Shown: positions 17,465-24,890, counted from the stretch's first letter. The stretch is 61,667 nt of DNA from Gammaproteobacteria bacterium UBA7803 (GCA_002480525.1 DLCH01000003.1:1-61667), one strand, 5' to 3'. Notes: generated by a model from the letters alone, not told the origin. Program-made: numbers and translations.

Positions 17465-18657
17465 GGTTTGGCGGCGATGCGGACCATGGCCTCGGTCCCG
17501 GCGGTGCCGACGGCCTTGGAGGAGGACGGCCGGGCGGGATCGTCGTCGGTCGCCTTGGCCGGCATCTCGCCGGCGGGCTCGAAGGACAGCTCGACCTCCT
17601 GGCCGGGAACCACCAGCTCCTGGCCGACGGTGATGAGCGTGGCCACTTCCGGCAGCCCGGTGACCCACACGCCGTCGACGTCGTCGCGGACGATCCGGAT
17701 CGGATGGTATTCCACGCGGCCCTGGTCGTTGACGGTGCGGATGCCGACGTTGCCGTCATCGTCGAGGGAGAACAGCGCGGGGCTCACCTTGTGGGCCATC
17801 ACGCGGTCCACGGGGATACGGATTTCCGTGGTGATGCCCGAACGCAGCGCCCGCTCGGGATTCGGCACCTCGACTTCCACCGCGTAGGTGCGGGTGGCGG
17901 GATCGGCCTGCTGACCCACGAAGGTGATGGGCCCGGAGACGATGCGGCCGTCGGTGAGGTGTCCCTCGGCGTTCTGTCCCGGCTCGAGGCGGGACACTTC
18001 CCGTTCCGACACCCGGCCCACCAGCAGCATGGGATCCATGTCGACGATGGTGACGCAGGTGGCGCCCGGCGTCAGGTAGTCGCCGCGCTCGGCCAGCACG
18101 TCCTCCACCACGCCGGCGAAGGGCGCGCGCACCGCGGTGCGGGCGAGGTCGATCTCGCGGCGCTCCACCTGGGCCTCGGCGGCGGCCAGCCGGGCCCGGG
18201 CCTGGGCGATGGCGGTCTCCGACTGGAAGCCCTGCTCCTTGAGCTTGAGGCTCGCCTGGTGCTCGATGCGGGCCTGCTCCAGCGCGGCCCTGGCCTCGGC
18301 CAGGCCGGCTTCTCGGTCCTCCACGCTGATGCGGCACAGCACGTCGCCCTGGCTCACGGCGGTGCCCCGGTCCACCGGCCGCTCGACCACGCGGCCGGCC
18401 GTCTCGGCCTTCACGGCCACGGTGCGCTTGTTCTCGGTACGGCCGCGCAGCACCACGTTCTGGACCTGGGGCACGGCCTGAATGACCCGGGCACGGACCC
18501 GTGTCAGGGCGTCGTCCTCGGTCTGGGCCTGGCGCTGGCGGTTTTCCTCGGCCAGGGTCGGATGCTCGCTGGGACCGTCTTCTCCGAACTGGCCGGATAG
18601 CAGCCACGCACCGATGAGCAGGGCGATCACGGTCGCCGTGATATAGGTCCCGCGCAT
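17461..18657 (-). CDS. RND efflux periplasmic adaptor (membrane fusion protein)
   Basis: A 398-residue HlyD/AcrA-type adaptor. An N-terminal hydrophobic segment (TATVIALLIGAWLLSG) acts as signal or anchor. The lipoyl half-motifs surround the coiled-coil hairpin: VAVKAETAGRVVERPVDRG near residue 81 and IDLARTAVRAPFAGVVEDVLAERGDYL near residue 168, with the helical hairpin EARAALEQARIEHQA between them. The C-terminal beta domain and a charged tail follow. It is the first gene of a four-gene operon with the pump, the PEP-utilising enzyme and a small membrane protein, all coupled or closely spaced. Confidence 0.92.
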   Translation of the reverse strand: MRGTYITATVIALLIGAWLLSGQFGEDGPSEHPTLAEENRQRQAQTEDDALTRVRARVIQAVPQVQNVVLRGRTENKRTVAVKAETAGRVVERPVDRGTAVSQGDVLCRISVEDREAGLAEARAALEQARIEHQASLKLKEQGFQSETAIAQARARLAAAEAQVERREIDLARTAVRAPFAGVVEDVLAERGDYLTPGATCVTIVDMDPMLLVGRVSEREVSRLEPGQNAEGHLTDGRIVSGPITFVGQQADPATRTYAVEVEVPNPERALRSGITTEIRIPVDRVMAHKVSPALFSLDDDGNVGIRTVNDQGRVEYHPIRIVRDDVDGVWVTGLPEVATLITVGQELVVPGQEVELSFEPAGEMPAKATDDDPARPSSSKAVGTAGTEAMVRIAAKP

Positions 18658-18683
18658 GAATGTTACGCTATGCCTCAGGTTAG

Positions 18684-18698
18684 GTTACGAAAAGTAAC
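18684..18698. promoter_or_regulatory. Candidate operator upstream of the RND operon
   Basis: Inverted repeat GTTAC-GAAAA-GTAAC, 27-41 bases upstream of the fusion-protein start codon. Another GTTACG lies at 18662-18667, giving a direct repeat with 22-base spacing. The region is AT-richer than its surroundings. It would suit a dimeric repressor of efflux genes, but no regulator gene is adjacent. Confidence 0.4.
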
Positions 18699-18852
18699 AC
18701 GTTTGGTCATACCAATCCAGGGAGTGTAGACCTTTGCCTGTATAACGAATGTGAACGGGAAATATTACGGCGCGCCGCGAACCTGGGGCAGCGGCGGGGC
18801 GGGCAGGCGGCGCGGTGGGCCCGGGGCGTTCGCCGGGGCAGGGCGGGGGCTG

Positions 18853-18878
18853 GCCCGGCAGCCGCGGGGCTGCCGGGC
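18853..18878 (-). terminator. Strong hairpin 3' of the GST gene
   Basis: Perfect 11-bp arms GCCCGGCAGCC (18853-18863) and GGCTGCCGGGC (18868-18878) with a four-base loop, starting 9 bases past the GST stop codon. No T-tract follows on the minus strand, so it may act as an mRNA 3' stabiliser or a weak terminator rather than a classical one. Confidence 0.5.
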
Positions 18879-18887
18879 GGTGCCGGT

Positions 18888-19499
18888 TCAGGCCTGGGCG
18901 CTGGGCCGGGCGGCCATGCGGTCGAACCAGGCTTTGACGTTGCGGTTGTCCTCGTTGAGCGGCTGGCCGACGGCGGCGCCGAAAGCGAGGAAGCAGTACA
19001 GCAGCACGTCCGCCAGGGTCAGGCGGTCGCCGCACAGGTAGGTCTTGCCGTCGAGCTGCCCGTCGAGCCAGGTGAGCCGGTCCTGGGCGATGCGCTTCAG
19101 GCCTTCGGCGGCTTCCGGGACGGTGACGATGCGGTCCTTGAAGATCGGCAGGCCCTCGGAGAAGCGGAAGCCGTTGGCCATCGGCTCGCAGATGTTCAGG
19201 TCCACCCGCCGGGTCCACATGCGGGTCTCCGCCCGTTGCTCGGGGGTGCTGCCGATCAGCGAGTCGCCCGGGCTCACTTCGTCGAGGTATTCGCAGATGG
19301 CGGTGATTTCCGCGAGGTGGCTGCCGTCGTCGAGCTCGAGGCACGGCGACTGCCCGGACGGGTTGCGCTTCAGGAACTCGGCCTGACGGTTCTCGCCGCC
19401 CATCAGGTCGATGTCCTCGGTGGGCAGATCGATGCCGCGCTCGGCGGCGAACATGCGGACCACCTGCGGATTGGGGCCGACGGAATTGTAGAGTTTCAT
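18888..19499 (-). CDS. Glutathione S-transferase family protein
   Basis: A 203-residue cytosolic GST. The thioredoxin-fold N-terminal half shows KLYNSVGPNPQVVRMFAAERG, NPSGQSPCLELDDG with the cis-proline, and the ITAICEYLDE glutathione-binding helix. The C-terminal helical domain has LTWLDGQLDGKTYLCGDRLTLADVLLYC with the N-capping aspartate. An upstream in-frame extension to 19604 lacks a domain; the ATG at 19499 has GGGAGAG before it. Substrate unknown. The gloA gene lies upstream on the same strand, 71 bases away. Confidence 0.9.
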   Translation of the reverse strand: MKLYNSVGPNPQVVRMFAAERGIDLPTEDIDLMGGENRQAEFLKRNPSGQSPCLELDDGSHLAEITAICEYLDEVSPGDSLIGSTPEQRAETRMWTRRVDLNICEPMANGFRFSEGLPIFKDRIVTVPEAAEGLKRIAQDRLTWLDGQLDGKTYLCGDRLTLADVLLYCFLAFGAAVGQPLNEDNRNVKAWFDRMAARPSAQA

Positions 19500-19570
19500 G
19501 GTGTGGGCTCTCTCCCGTTGAGTTGCTTCGGATTGTATGGATTCCCGCCGGCGCCGGCGACCACGGTCCG

Positions 19571-19990
19571 CTACCACTCGCCGACGTTCGGCATGTCCTG
19601 CCACGGCGCCCGCGGCGGCAGCGCCTCGCCGCGCTGGAGCAGCTCGATGGAAATGCCGTCCGGCGACCGGACGAAGGCCATTCTGCCGTCCCGCGGCGGG
19701 CGGTTGATGGTCACCCCGCCGTCGGCGAGCCGCTGGCAGGCGGCGTAGATGTCCTCGACCTGGTAGGCGAGGTGGCCGAAGTTGCGGCCGCCGCCGTAGT
19801 CCTCCGGGTCCCAGTTGTAGGTCAGCTCGACCTGGGCGGACTCGTCACCGGGCGCGGCCAGGAACACCAGCGTGAAGCGGCCCTCCGGCACCTCGTGGCG
19901 GCGCAGCTCCACCAGTCCGAGCTTGTCGCAGTAGAAATCGAGGGACTGGTCCAGGTCGCTGACCCGGACCATGGTGTGCAGGTATTTCAT
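19571..19990 (-). CDS. gloA: Lactoylglutathione lyase (glyoxalase I)
   Basis: A 139-residue VOC-fold metalloenzyme that converts the methylglyoxal-glutathione hemithioacetal to S-lactoylglutathione. The N-terminus KYLHTMVRVSDLDQSLDFY, the VELTYNWD block, FGHLAYQVEDI and the PDGISIELL end closely follow Escherichia coli GloA. The expected metal ligands are all present: His5, the Glu in QVELTY, the His in FGHLAY and the Glu in SIELL. It works in the cytoplasm with glutathione, consistent with the GST gene downstream. Confidence 0.9.
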   Translation of the reverse strand: MKYLHTMVRVSDLDQSLDFYCDKLGLVELRRHEVPEGRFTLVFLAAPGDESAQVELTYNWDPEDYGGGRNFGHLAYQVEDIYAACQRLADGGVTINRPPRDGRMAFVRSPDGISIELLQRGEALPPRAPWQDMPNVGEW

Positions 19991-20102
19991 GAGGCGCTCC
20001 CGGTGCGTCGACGCGATGGGCTGCTATGAGACCGGAACCGGCAGCGTCCCTCAAGTTCGCCCGCCGCGGGCGGGGCGCGACGGCGCGCTGACCGTTCCCC
20101 GG

Positions 20103-20131
20103 AAAAAAGAGACCCCGCGCGTGGCGGGGTC
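20103..20131 (-). terminator. Intrinsic terminator of the 70-residue ORF
   Basis: On the minus strand the hairpin GACCCCGC (20131-20124), loop of five, GCGGGGTC (20118-20111) is followed by TCTTTTTT. It is a textbook intrinsic terminator, 52 bases past the stop codon of the small ORF at 20183-20395. Confidence 0.85.
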
Positions 20132-20182
20132 AGCCTGAGTCGGTCAGTACAAGGGTATGGAGAGTGGATTGCCGAGTCGTGG

Positions 20183-20395
20183 TCAGAGCGTGGTGAAGGA
20201 CGCCAGGCTGGCGGCCAGCGTGAGAAAGGCGCCGAGGAGAAGGGCGCTCTCACTCCGGGTCAGCCGTTGCTCGAGCTGCCCCGGCGTCGCGGCCGCGGCC
20301 CGCACGCGCTGCGGACGGCTGCCTGCCGCCGAGTTCGCCCGTGCCGGTGCACGGCCCGTGTGTCTGTCGGCGGTATGGAAAGTGGCTGCCTGCAT
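20183..20395 (-). CDS. Small predicted tail-anchored protein
   Basis: A 70-residue protein of unknown function. The N-terminal 48 residues are hydrophilic and basic (alanine- and arginine-rich) and the last 20 (ALLLGAFLTLAASLASFTTL) form one hydrophobic helix at the C-terminus, which suggests a tail anchor. It is supported as a real gene by an AGGACATC ribosome site just before the ATG and by a strong intrinsic terminator downstream. It is divergent from the M48 lipoprotein protease. Confidence 0.6.
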   Translation of the reverse strand: MQAATFHTADRHTGRAPARANSAAGSRPQRVRAAAATPGQLEQRLTRSESALLLGAFLTLAASLASFTTL

Positions 20396-20485
20396 GATGT
20401 CCTGGTCCCGAAGTCCGGCTCACGTCTCGAATTTGCATACTACGGTGCAAGGGTGAAGACTCCGCTGAGCAATCGTGGAGCAAAT
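20396..20485. promoter_or_regulatory. Divergent promoter region with short inverted repeat
   Basis: A 90-base spacer between the small tail-anchored gene and the M48 protease gene. It holds an inverted repeat TTGCA (20433-20437) and TGCAA (20446-20450) with an 8-base spacer, which could be an operator. I cannot place the promoters confidently. Confidence 0.3.
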
Positions 20486-22027
20486 ATGGACGTGATTCGC
20501 CGCTCGCTGGTCGCGCTGACGCTGCTCGTCGGCGGGTGCGTCGAGAACCCGATCACCGGCGAGCGCGAGCTCGGGTTCGTGTCCATGGCGCAGCAGATCG
20601 CGATTGGTGAGCAGCAGTATCTGCCCGCGCAGCAGATGCAGGGCGGGCGCTACCGGGTCGACGAAGCGCTGACCGGGTACGTCCAGGCCGTCGGCGCGCG
20701 GGTGGCGGCCGCCAGCGGCGTCGAGCTGCCCTACGAGTTCGTGGTGCTGAACAATTCGGTGCCGAACGCCTGGGCGCTGCCGGGCGGCAAGCTCGCGGTC
20801 AATCGCGGTCTGCTCACGGAACTGTCGAACGAGGCGGAGCTCGCGGCCGTGCTGGGGCACGAGATCGCCCACGCCGCCGGCCGCCACGGCGCCAAGTCCA
20901 TCGAGCGCGGCATGGTGTCCCAGGCCGTGCTGGTGGGCGTCGCCGTCGGCGCGGCGGACTCGGAGTATGCCGGCACGGCGCTGGGCGTGGCCCAGACCGC
21001 GGCGGGCCTGATCAATCAGAAGTACGGCCGCGACGCCGAACGGGAGGCCGACTACTACGGCACCCGGTTCATGGCCCGGGCGGGCTACGATCCCCATGCC
21101 GCGGTGACCGTCCAGCAGAAGCTGCTCGCCCTGTCGGAGCGGGGCGAAACGTCCTGGATCGAGGGGCTGTTCGCGAGTCATCCGCCGTCCGCCGAGCGGG
21201 TCGCCAACAACCGCGCGCTGGTGGAGACCCTGCGCGCCGAAGGTTTCCAGGGCGGCGAGTTCGGCGCCCAGGCCTATCAGGATGCCCTGCGCCCGCTGCG
21301 CTCGGACGCCGACGCCTACGCAGCCTACGACGGGGCCCGGCGCGCGCTCGCCGAGGATCGGCGGGGCGATGCCGAGGCCAGGATCGAGGAGGCGCTGCGG
21401 CTGCAGGACCGGGAGGCGGCGTTTCACGGCCTGCGCGGCGATCTGCGGCTCGCCCAGTCGCGCTACGACGACGCCCGGATCAACTACGACCGGGCGATCG
21501 AGCGCAACGACGGCTACTTCGCCTACTTTCTCGGGCGCGGCATCGCCCGGGCCCGGCTAGGCGCCGCCGACGCGGCCGAGGCCGACCTGACCCGGTCCCT
21601 GGCGCTGCTGCCGTCGGCGGCCGCCTACGCCGAGCTCGGCAGGCTCGCGGAGGCGGCCGGTGACCATGACCGGGCCGTGCGCTACTACCTCACCGCGGGT
21701 CAGTCCGGGTCGGCCACCGGGCAGGCGGCCCGGACCCGCGCGCTCACCCTCGACCTGCCGCGCCGGCCGGAACGCTACCTCGAGGCGCAGCTCAGCCGCG
21801 ACGCCGCCGCCCGCCTGATTCTGCAGGTCTCGAACCCGACGCCGGTGGATCTCGCCGACGTGACGGTGGCCGTGGAGACGGTGGGCCAGGACGGCGCCAG
21901 GCGGGCCTACCGCCGCACCCTGCCCGCACTCGACGCCGGCTCGTCGCGGCTGGTGCTGGTCACGGAGGGGGCGGCGGAGGTGCTGGACGCGCGCGCGGTG
22001 CCGGTGGCGGCTCGAGTCGCGAACTAG
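20486..22027 (+). CDS. M48 family metalloprotease lipoprotein with TPR repeats
   Basis: A 513-residue protein. The signal peptide ends in the lipobox LVGGC (Cys18), so it should be a periplasmic lipoprotein. The zinc motif HEIAH is at residues 125-129 and the third ligand lies in EREADYYGTRFMARAGYD. The C-terminal half holds TPR-like helices (residues about 265-410), then a beta-rich end. The plan resembles BepA (YfgC), the outer-membrane protein assembly protease, so a role in envelope quality control is likely. The ATG at 20486 starts right at the signal peptide and has GGAG upstream. Confidence 0.88.
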   Translation: MDVIRRSLVALTLLVGGCVENPITGERELGFVSMAQQIAIGEQQYLPAQQMQGGRYRVDEALTGYVQAVGARVAAASGVELPYEFVVLNNSVPNAWALPGGKLAVNRGLLTELSNEAELAAVLGHEIAHAAGRHGAKSIERGMVSQAVLVGVAVGAADSEYAGTALGVAQTAAGLINQKYGRDAEREADYYGTRFMARAGYDPHAAVTVQQKLLALSERGETSWIEGLFASHPPSAERVANNRALVETLRAEGFQGGEFGAQAYQDALRPLRSDADAYAAYDGARRALAEDRRGDAEARIEEALRLQDREAAFHGLRGDLRLAQSRYDDARINYDRAIERNDGYFAYFLGRGIARARLGAADAAEADLTRSLALLPSAAAYAELGRLAEAAGDHDRAVRYYLTAGQSGSATGQAARTRALTLDLPRRPERYLEAQLSRDAAARLILQVSNPTPVDLADVTVAVETVGQDGARRAYRRTLPALDAGSSRLVLVTEGAAEVLDARAVPVAARVAN

Positions 22028-22041
22028 GCGCAGCGCGGCAG

Positions 22042-22968
22042 CTAGCCGCGGCGCGCCAGATAGTCGTGGGCCACGGCCAGGTACGTCGGGTCGGCGAGCC
22101 GCCGGGACTGGTCCCAGGCGGTCCAGGCGAGCTTGATGTCGTGCTCGTCGTCCCGGCACGAGGCCAGCAGGGCGGCGCGGTCCACTGACGGCGATTGGGC
22201 CCGGCTGCGGTCCAGCGCCGGGGCGCCGATGGCCAGATAGCCCACGGCCAGCCCCAGGTTGAGCAGGGCGTCGGCGCGGGGGCCGATCAGCTCCCCGAGG
22301 AGGCCGAAGGCATGGCTGCCGGTCACCAGATGGAGCGCGAAGAAATCGTGGCTGGCGGCGAACGCCGCCAGCGCGTCCCGGCTCGACCGCGCGAGATTGT
22401 CCTCCAGCGTCACGGCGGCCCGTACCAGGGCGGGATGACGCAGCGCCTGGCTGGCCCCGTCGCGGAACGGGCGTGCGGGGCCGGCCCGGCGTACCGTGCC
22501 GGCCAGTCCGTCCAGCGCGCCGGCGCCGGGGGCGGCCTCGCCGGGCCGGGCCCGTGCCGCCAGGTCCGCGAGGCGTGGACACGGCCCGTTGCTCTCCAGG
22601 TACGCCAGTCCCGCGGCGGCTTCCTCGACCACGCCGAACGCCCGGCCGTACGCCAGGCGGATGGCCGGGTGGTAGGCCGCCCGGCACCAGCCCGACATGA
22701 GCTCCGGCAGGCGTTCCTCCAGGACCGTGTCGACACCGCGCCGCGTCATCGCCTCGCCCAGCACCTCGACCCGGCGGCGGTGGGCGTCCGCGGGTGGAAG
22801 CGGCGCCAGCCTCGGCAGGTAGTCTGCGGCGAAACGCTGCCGGCGGTCGGCTCCGGCGCCAAGCGCCCCGAGCGCGAGCCAGGTCATCGGCAGGTGGTCG
22901 CTGTGGCCGTGGGGCGGGTATTCCGGCGCGAATCGCGCGCCGTGACGCCGGAGATCAAACGCGGTCAT
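22042..22968 (-). CDS. Questin oxidase family protein
   Basis: A 308-residue helical protein that fits the questin oxidase / AflY family (PF14027), known mainly from fungal anthraquinone pathways as Baeyer-Villiger-type oxidases and present in some bacteria. Marks are the N-terminal PPHGHSDHLPMTWLAL, the GWCRAAYHPAIRLAYGRAF block near residue 92, and the C-terminal DEHDIKLAWTAWDQSR. The substrate is unknown. It overlaps the upstream VOC gene by 14 bases, so the two are translated together, and both diverge from a SufR-like regulator. Confidence 0.8.
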   Translation of the reverse strand: MTAFDLRRHGARFAPEYPPHGHSDHLPMTWLALGALGAGADRRQRFAADYLPRLAPLPPADAHRRRVEVLGEAMTRRGVDTVLEERLPELMSGWCRAAYHPAIRLAYGRAFGVVEEAAAGLAYLESNGPCPRLADLAARARPGEAAPGAGALDGLAGTVRRAGPARPFRDGASQALRHPALVRAAVTLEDNLARSSRDALAAFAASHDFFALHLVTGSHAFGLLGELIGPRADALLNLGLAVGYLAIGAPALDRSRAQSPSVDRAALLASCRDDEHDIKLAWTAWDQSRRLADPTYLAVAHDYLARRG

Positions 22969-23371
22969 AGTCGTTCCGGCGCGCCGGATCGTCGGTGAGG
23001 TACTGCACGAACTCCCAGTCGTTGCCGTCCGGGTCGTAGAAGTAGACGCGGCGCCGGGCCGGATGGCCGTCGGCCTGCAGATTGGGCTCGAAGCCCGCGT
23101 CCCGCAGCCGGCCGATCAGGCCGTCGACGTCGTCGATTTCCCAGCCGAGGTGATTCATGCCCACCTCGTCGCCGTAGGGCTGCCGGCCCGGATTCGTGCC
23201 GACGGCCTGGAGGGCCACGTAGGTGTGGTCGGTGCCGACGTGGCGCCACGGGCGGCCGGCGCTGTCGAGGCCTTCGCCCCGGACCGCGAACCCGGGAAAG
23301 GCGGTGGTGATGAAGCGGGTCGTGGCCTCAATGTCGGTGACGGACAGGTTGGCGTGCTCGAGTCTGATCAT
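22955..23371 (-). CDS. VOC family protein
   Basis: A 138-residue vicinal-oxygen-chelate protein made of two beta-alpha-beta units. LEHANLSVTDIEATTRFI begins the first, and VGMNHLGWEIDDVDGLIGRL begins the second. The PDGNDWEFVQYL end supplies a metal-binding glutamate, and the histidines are at about residues 6 and 74. It could be a dioxygenase, isomerase or glyoxalase-like enzyme. Operon with questin oxidase. Confidence 0.85.
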   Translation of the reverse strand: MIRLEHANLSVTDIEATTRFITTAFPGFAVRGEGLDSAGRPWRHVGTDHTYVALQAVGTNPGRQPYGDEVGMNHLGWEIDDVDGLIGRLRDAGFEPNLQADGHPARRRVYFYDPDGNDWEFVQYLTDDPARRNDYDRV

Positions 23372-23493
23372 GGCGGGTCTCCGATCGAATATAGAAATAT
23401 TTATATTTATTTAATGCCCGGCGTGCCAGCGGTTTTTTAAACTTTTTTGTTCTATTATTCCCCGGTGTATGCGTTCCCGGTTAGGCTGTACCG
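23372..23493. promoter_or_regulatory. AT-rich divergent regulatory region
   Basis: A 122-base spacer that drops sharply in GC within otherwise GC-rich DNA. At 23388-23414 it reads as nearly pure A/T on both strands, and 23431-23460 holds two T-runs plus TATTAT at 23453-23458. It separates the VOC/questin-oxidase pair from the SufR-like regulator, and so probably carries both promoters and the regulator operator (inference). Confidence 0.5.
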
Positions 23494-24144
23494 ATGACTA
23501 CCCTGCAACAGGACGGCGACGACTCGACCCGCACCGGTGACCGTCTGCTGATGCTGCTCAAGACCCGGGGCGGCATGAGCACCCGGGCGCTGGCCGAGGC
23601 GCTGGGCATCAGCGTGCCGGCGGTGCGCCAGCATCTGAAGGCCCGGGCGGCCGAGGTGACCTGCGAGCGCCAGCGTCAGGGCGTGGGGCGGCCGGCGCAG
23701 ATCTGGCGCCTGTCGTCCCGGGGCCAGGCGCGCTTTCCCGATACCCATGCGGAGCTCACGGTGCGGCTGATCGGCTTCATCGAGGAAGGGCTGGGGCCGG
23801 AGGCCCTCGACACGGTTCTGGCCGCGTCCTACCGGGAGCAGCAGACCCGCTACCGGGCGCGGCTCGCGTCGGCGCGCAACCTGGGAGAGCGGGTGCGGCG
23901 GCTGGCGGATCTGCGGCGGGAGGAAGGCTACATGGCCGAGGCCCGGCGGGACGGCCGTGCCTGGACGCTGGTGGAGCATCACTGTCCGATCTGCGCGGCG
24001 GCCACCGCCTGCCAGGGCTTCTGCCGCAACGAGCTGGCGCTGTTCCGGGACGTGCTGGGGCCGGACGTGGCGGTGGCGCGCACCGAGTATCTGCTCGACG
24101 GCGGCGCCCGCTGTGCCTATCGCATCGAGCGCGCCGGGAGCTGA
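23494..24144 (+). CDS. SufR-like HTH regulator with cluster-binding cysteines
   Basis: A 216-residue regulator. The N-terminal winged HTH is LLMLLKTRGGMSTRALAEALGISVPAVRQHLK, followed by GVGRPAQIWRLSSRGQARFP, as in the COG2345 group. The C-terminal region has the cysteine pattern of SufR, the [4Fe-4S] repressor: HHCPICAAATACQGFC, then ARCAYRIE near the end. By analogy the cysteines near residues 165, 178 and 206 would hold an iron-sulfur cluster that senses iron or oxidative state. The targets are not the suf genes here, as none are nearby; the divergent VOC/questin-oxidase operon is the obvious candidate. Confidence 0.82.
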   Translation: MTTLQQDGDDSTRTGDRLLMLLKTRGGMSTRALAEALGISVPAVRQHLKARAAEVTCERQRQGVGRPAQIWRLSSRGQARFPDTHAELTVRLIGFIEEGLGPEALDTVLAASYREQQTRYRARLASARNLGERVRRLADLRREEGYMAEARRDGRAWTLVEHHCPICAAATACQGFCRNELALFRDVLGPDVAVARTEYLLDGGARCAYRIERAGS

Positions 24145-24351
24145 TCACGGCCCCGGCGGGCTCTGGTCCGTCGCCCAGATCCTGCCGCTGCTGTCCCGGT
24201 GGTAGCGCCATCCCAGCCCGTCGAGATGAGCCGCCAGGTCATCCGCCGGGACGCCGAATCGCGCGGCGAGCTCCTCCTGGTCGAGCACGCGGGCGGTGCG
24301 ATGACGGCCGCGCTGCCGGTGGAGCGGGCGAATGAGTCGGTCCCGGGTCAA
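24145..24351 (-). CDS. Small hypothetical protein, likely SOS-regulated
   Basis: A 68-residue basic protein. I choose the TTG at 24351 because CAGGAGAAACCCA precedes it at ideal distance and a near-perfect LexA box ends 22 bases further upstream. An ATG at 24450 would place the LexA box inside the coding region. The C-terminal half (LDQEELAARFGVPADDLAAHL, then GWRYHRDSSGRIWAT) resembles a small helix-turn-helix with a beta wing, similar in pattern to short phage and excisionase-like DNA-binding proteins. Function is unknown. It converges with the SufR-like gene, whose stop touches its own. Confidence 0.6.
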   Translation of the reverse strand: MTRDRLIRPLHRQRGRHRTARVLDQEELAARFGVPADDLAAHLDGLGWRYHRDSSGRIWATDQSPPGP

Positions 24352-24372
24352 TGGGTTTCTCCTGGTGCCTAG

Positions 24373-24392
24373 TACTGTATGAACATACAGTA
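24373..24392. promoter_or_regulatory. LexA box (SOS operator)
   Basis: TACTGTATGAACATACAGTA has perfect 9-base arms around a two-base centre. It contains CTGT-N8-ACAG and matches the gamma/betaproteobacterial LexA consensus almost exactly. It lies 22 bases from the TTG start of the small minus-strand gene and 72 bases from the GTG start of the globin gene, so the small gene is the better target. Confidence 0.85.
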
Positions 24393-24464
24393 ATCCGGCG
24401 CCCGGCCATTTGGAATCCCCGGCCCGAATGGTGCGATACTCGGCCTTCAAGGGAGGGGTAGAGC

Positions 24465-24881
24465 GTGACCGATCCGATCATCGAGTCCTTCGAGGTCGCC
24501 GCCGAGCGGGCGGGCGACATCACCGACGCCGTGTACCGGCGCTACTACGACCGGTCGCCGGAGGCCCAGCGGCTGATGCAGCACGTCGACCAGCACATGC
24601 AGGGCCGCATGATGAACGAGGTGCTCGGCCTGCTGATGACTCCGGAGGCGGATCTGCCGGACCACTATCTCGAGTTCGAGACCCGCAACCACGCCGCCTA
24701 CGGGGTGGATCCTGGGCTGTACCGTCCGCTGTTCGAATCCGTTCGCGACGAGATCCGCGCCGCCGTGGGCGGCGACTGGACCCCGGACCTGGATGCGGCG
24801 TGGGCGTCGCGCGTCGACGCCCTCGACGCGCGCTTCCGCGACGTCGCCCCGAAGCCGGCGCTGCTGGCCGGCCGGGGCTGA
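24465..24881 (+). CDS. Single-domain globin family protein
   Basis: A 138-residue haem protein of the globin superfamily with no reductase domain. The N-terminal helix IIESFEVAAERAGDITDAVYRRYY corresponds to helices A-B. HVDQHMQGRMMNEVLGLLM covers the E region. RNHAAYGVDPGLYRPLFESVRDEI contains the probable proximal histidine (near residue 82) and matches the HxxYGV pattern before helix G. Oxygen or nitric oxide binding is likely; the role is unknown. The start is GTG with GGGAGGGG upstream. Confidence 0.8.
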   Translation: MTDPIIESFEVAAERAGDITDAVYRRYYDRSPEAQRLMQHVDQHMQGRMMNEVLGLLMTPEADLPDHYLEFETRNHAAYGVDPGLYRPLFESVRDEIRAAVGGDWTPDLDAAWASRVDALDARFRDVAPKPALLAGRG

Positions 24882-24890
24882 CCGCCGCCG

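Noticed and set aside
14369..17887. Very long open frame on the plus strand opposite the RND genes
   Set aside because: It mirrors the codon structure of the RND and adaptor genes, is low-complexity (His-, Asp- and Gly-rich) and has no recognisable domain. It is an antisense artefact of high GC.
24393..24464. LexA control of the globin gene
   Set aside because: The box is 72 bases or more from the globin GTG, and a possible GATACT -10 lies between them. The small divergent gene is better placed, so I kept only that link as probable.
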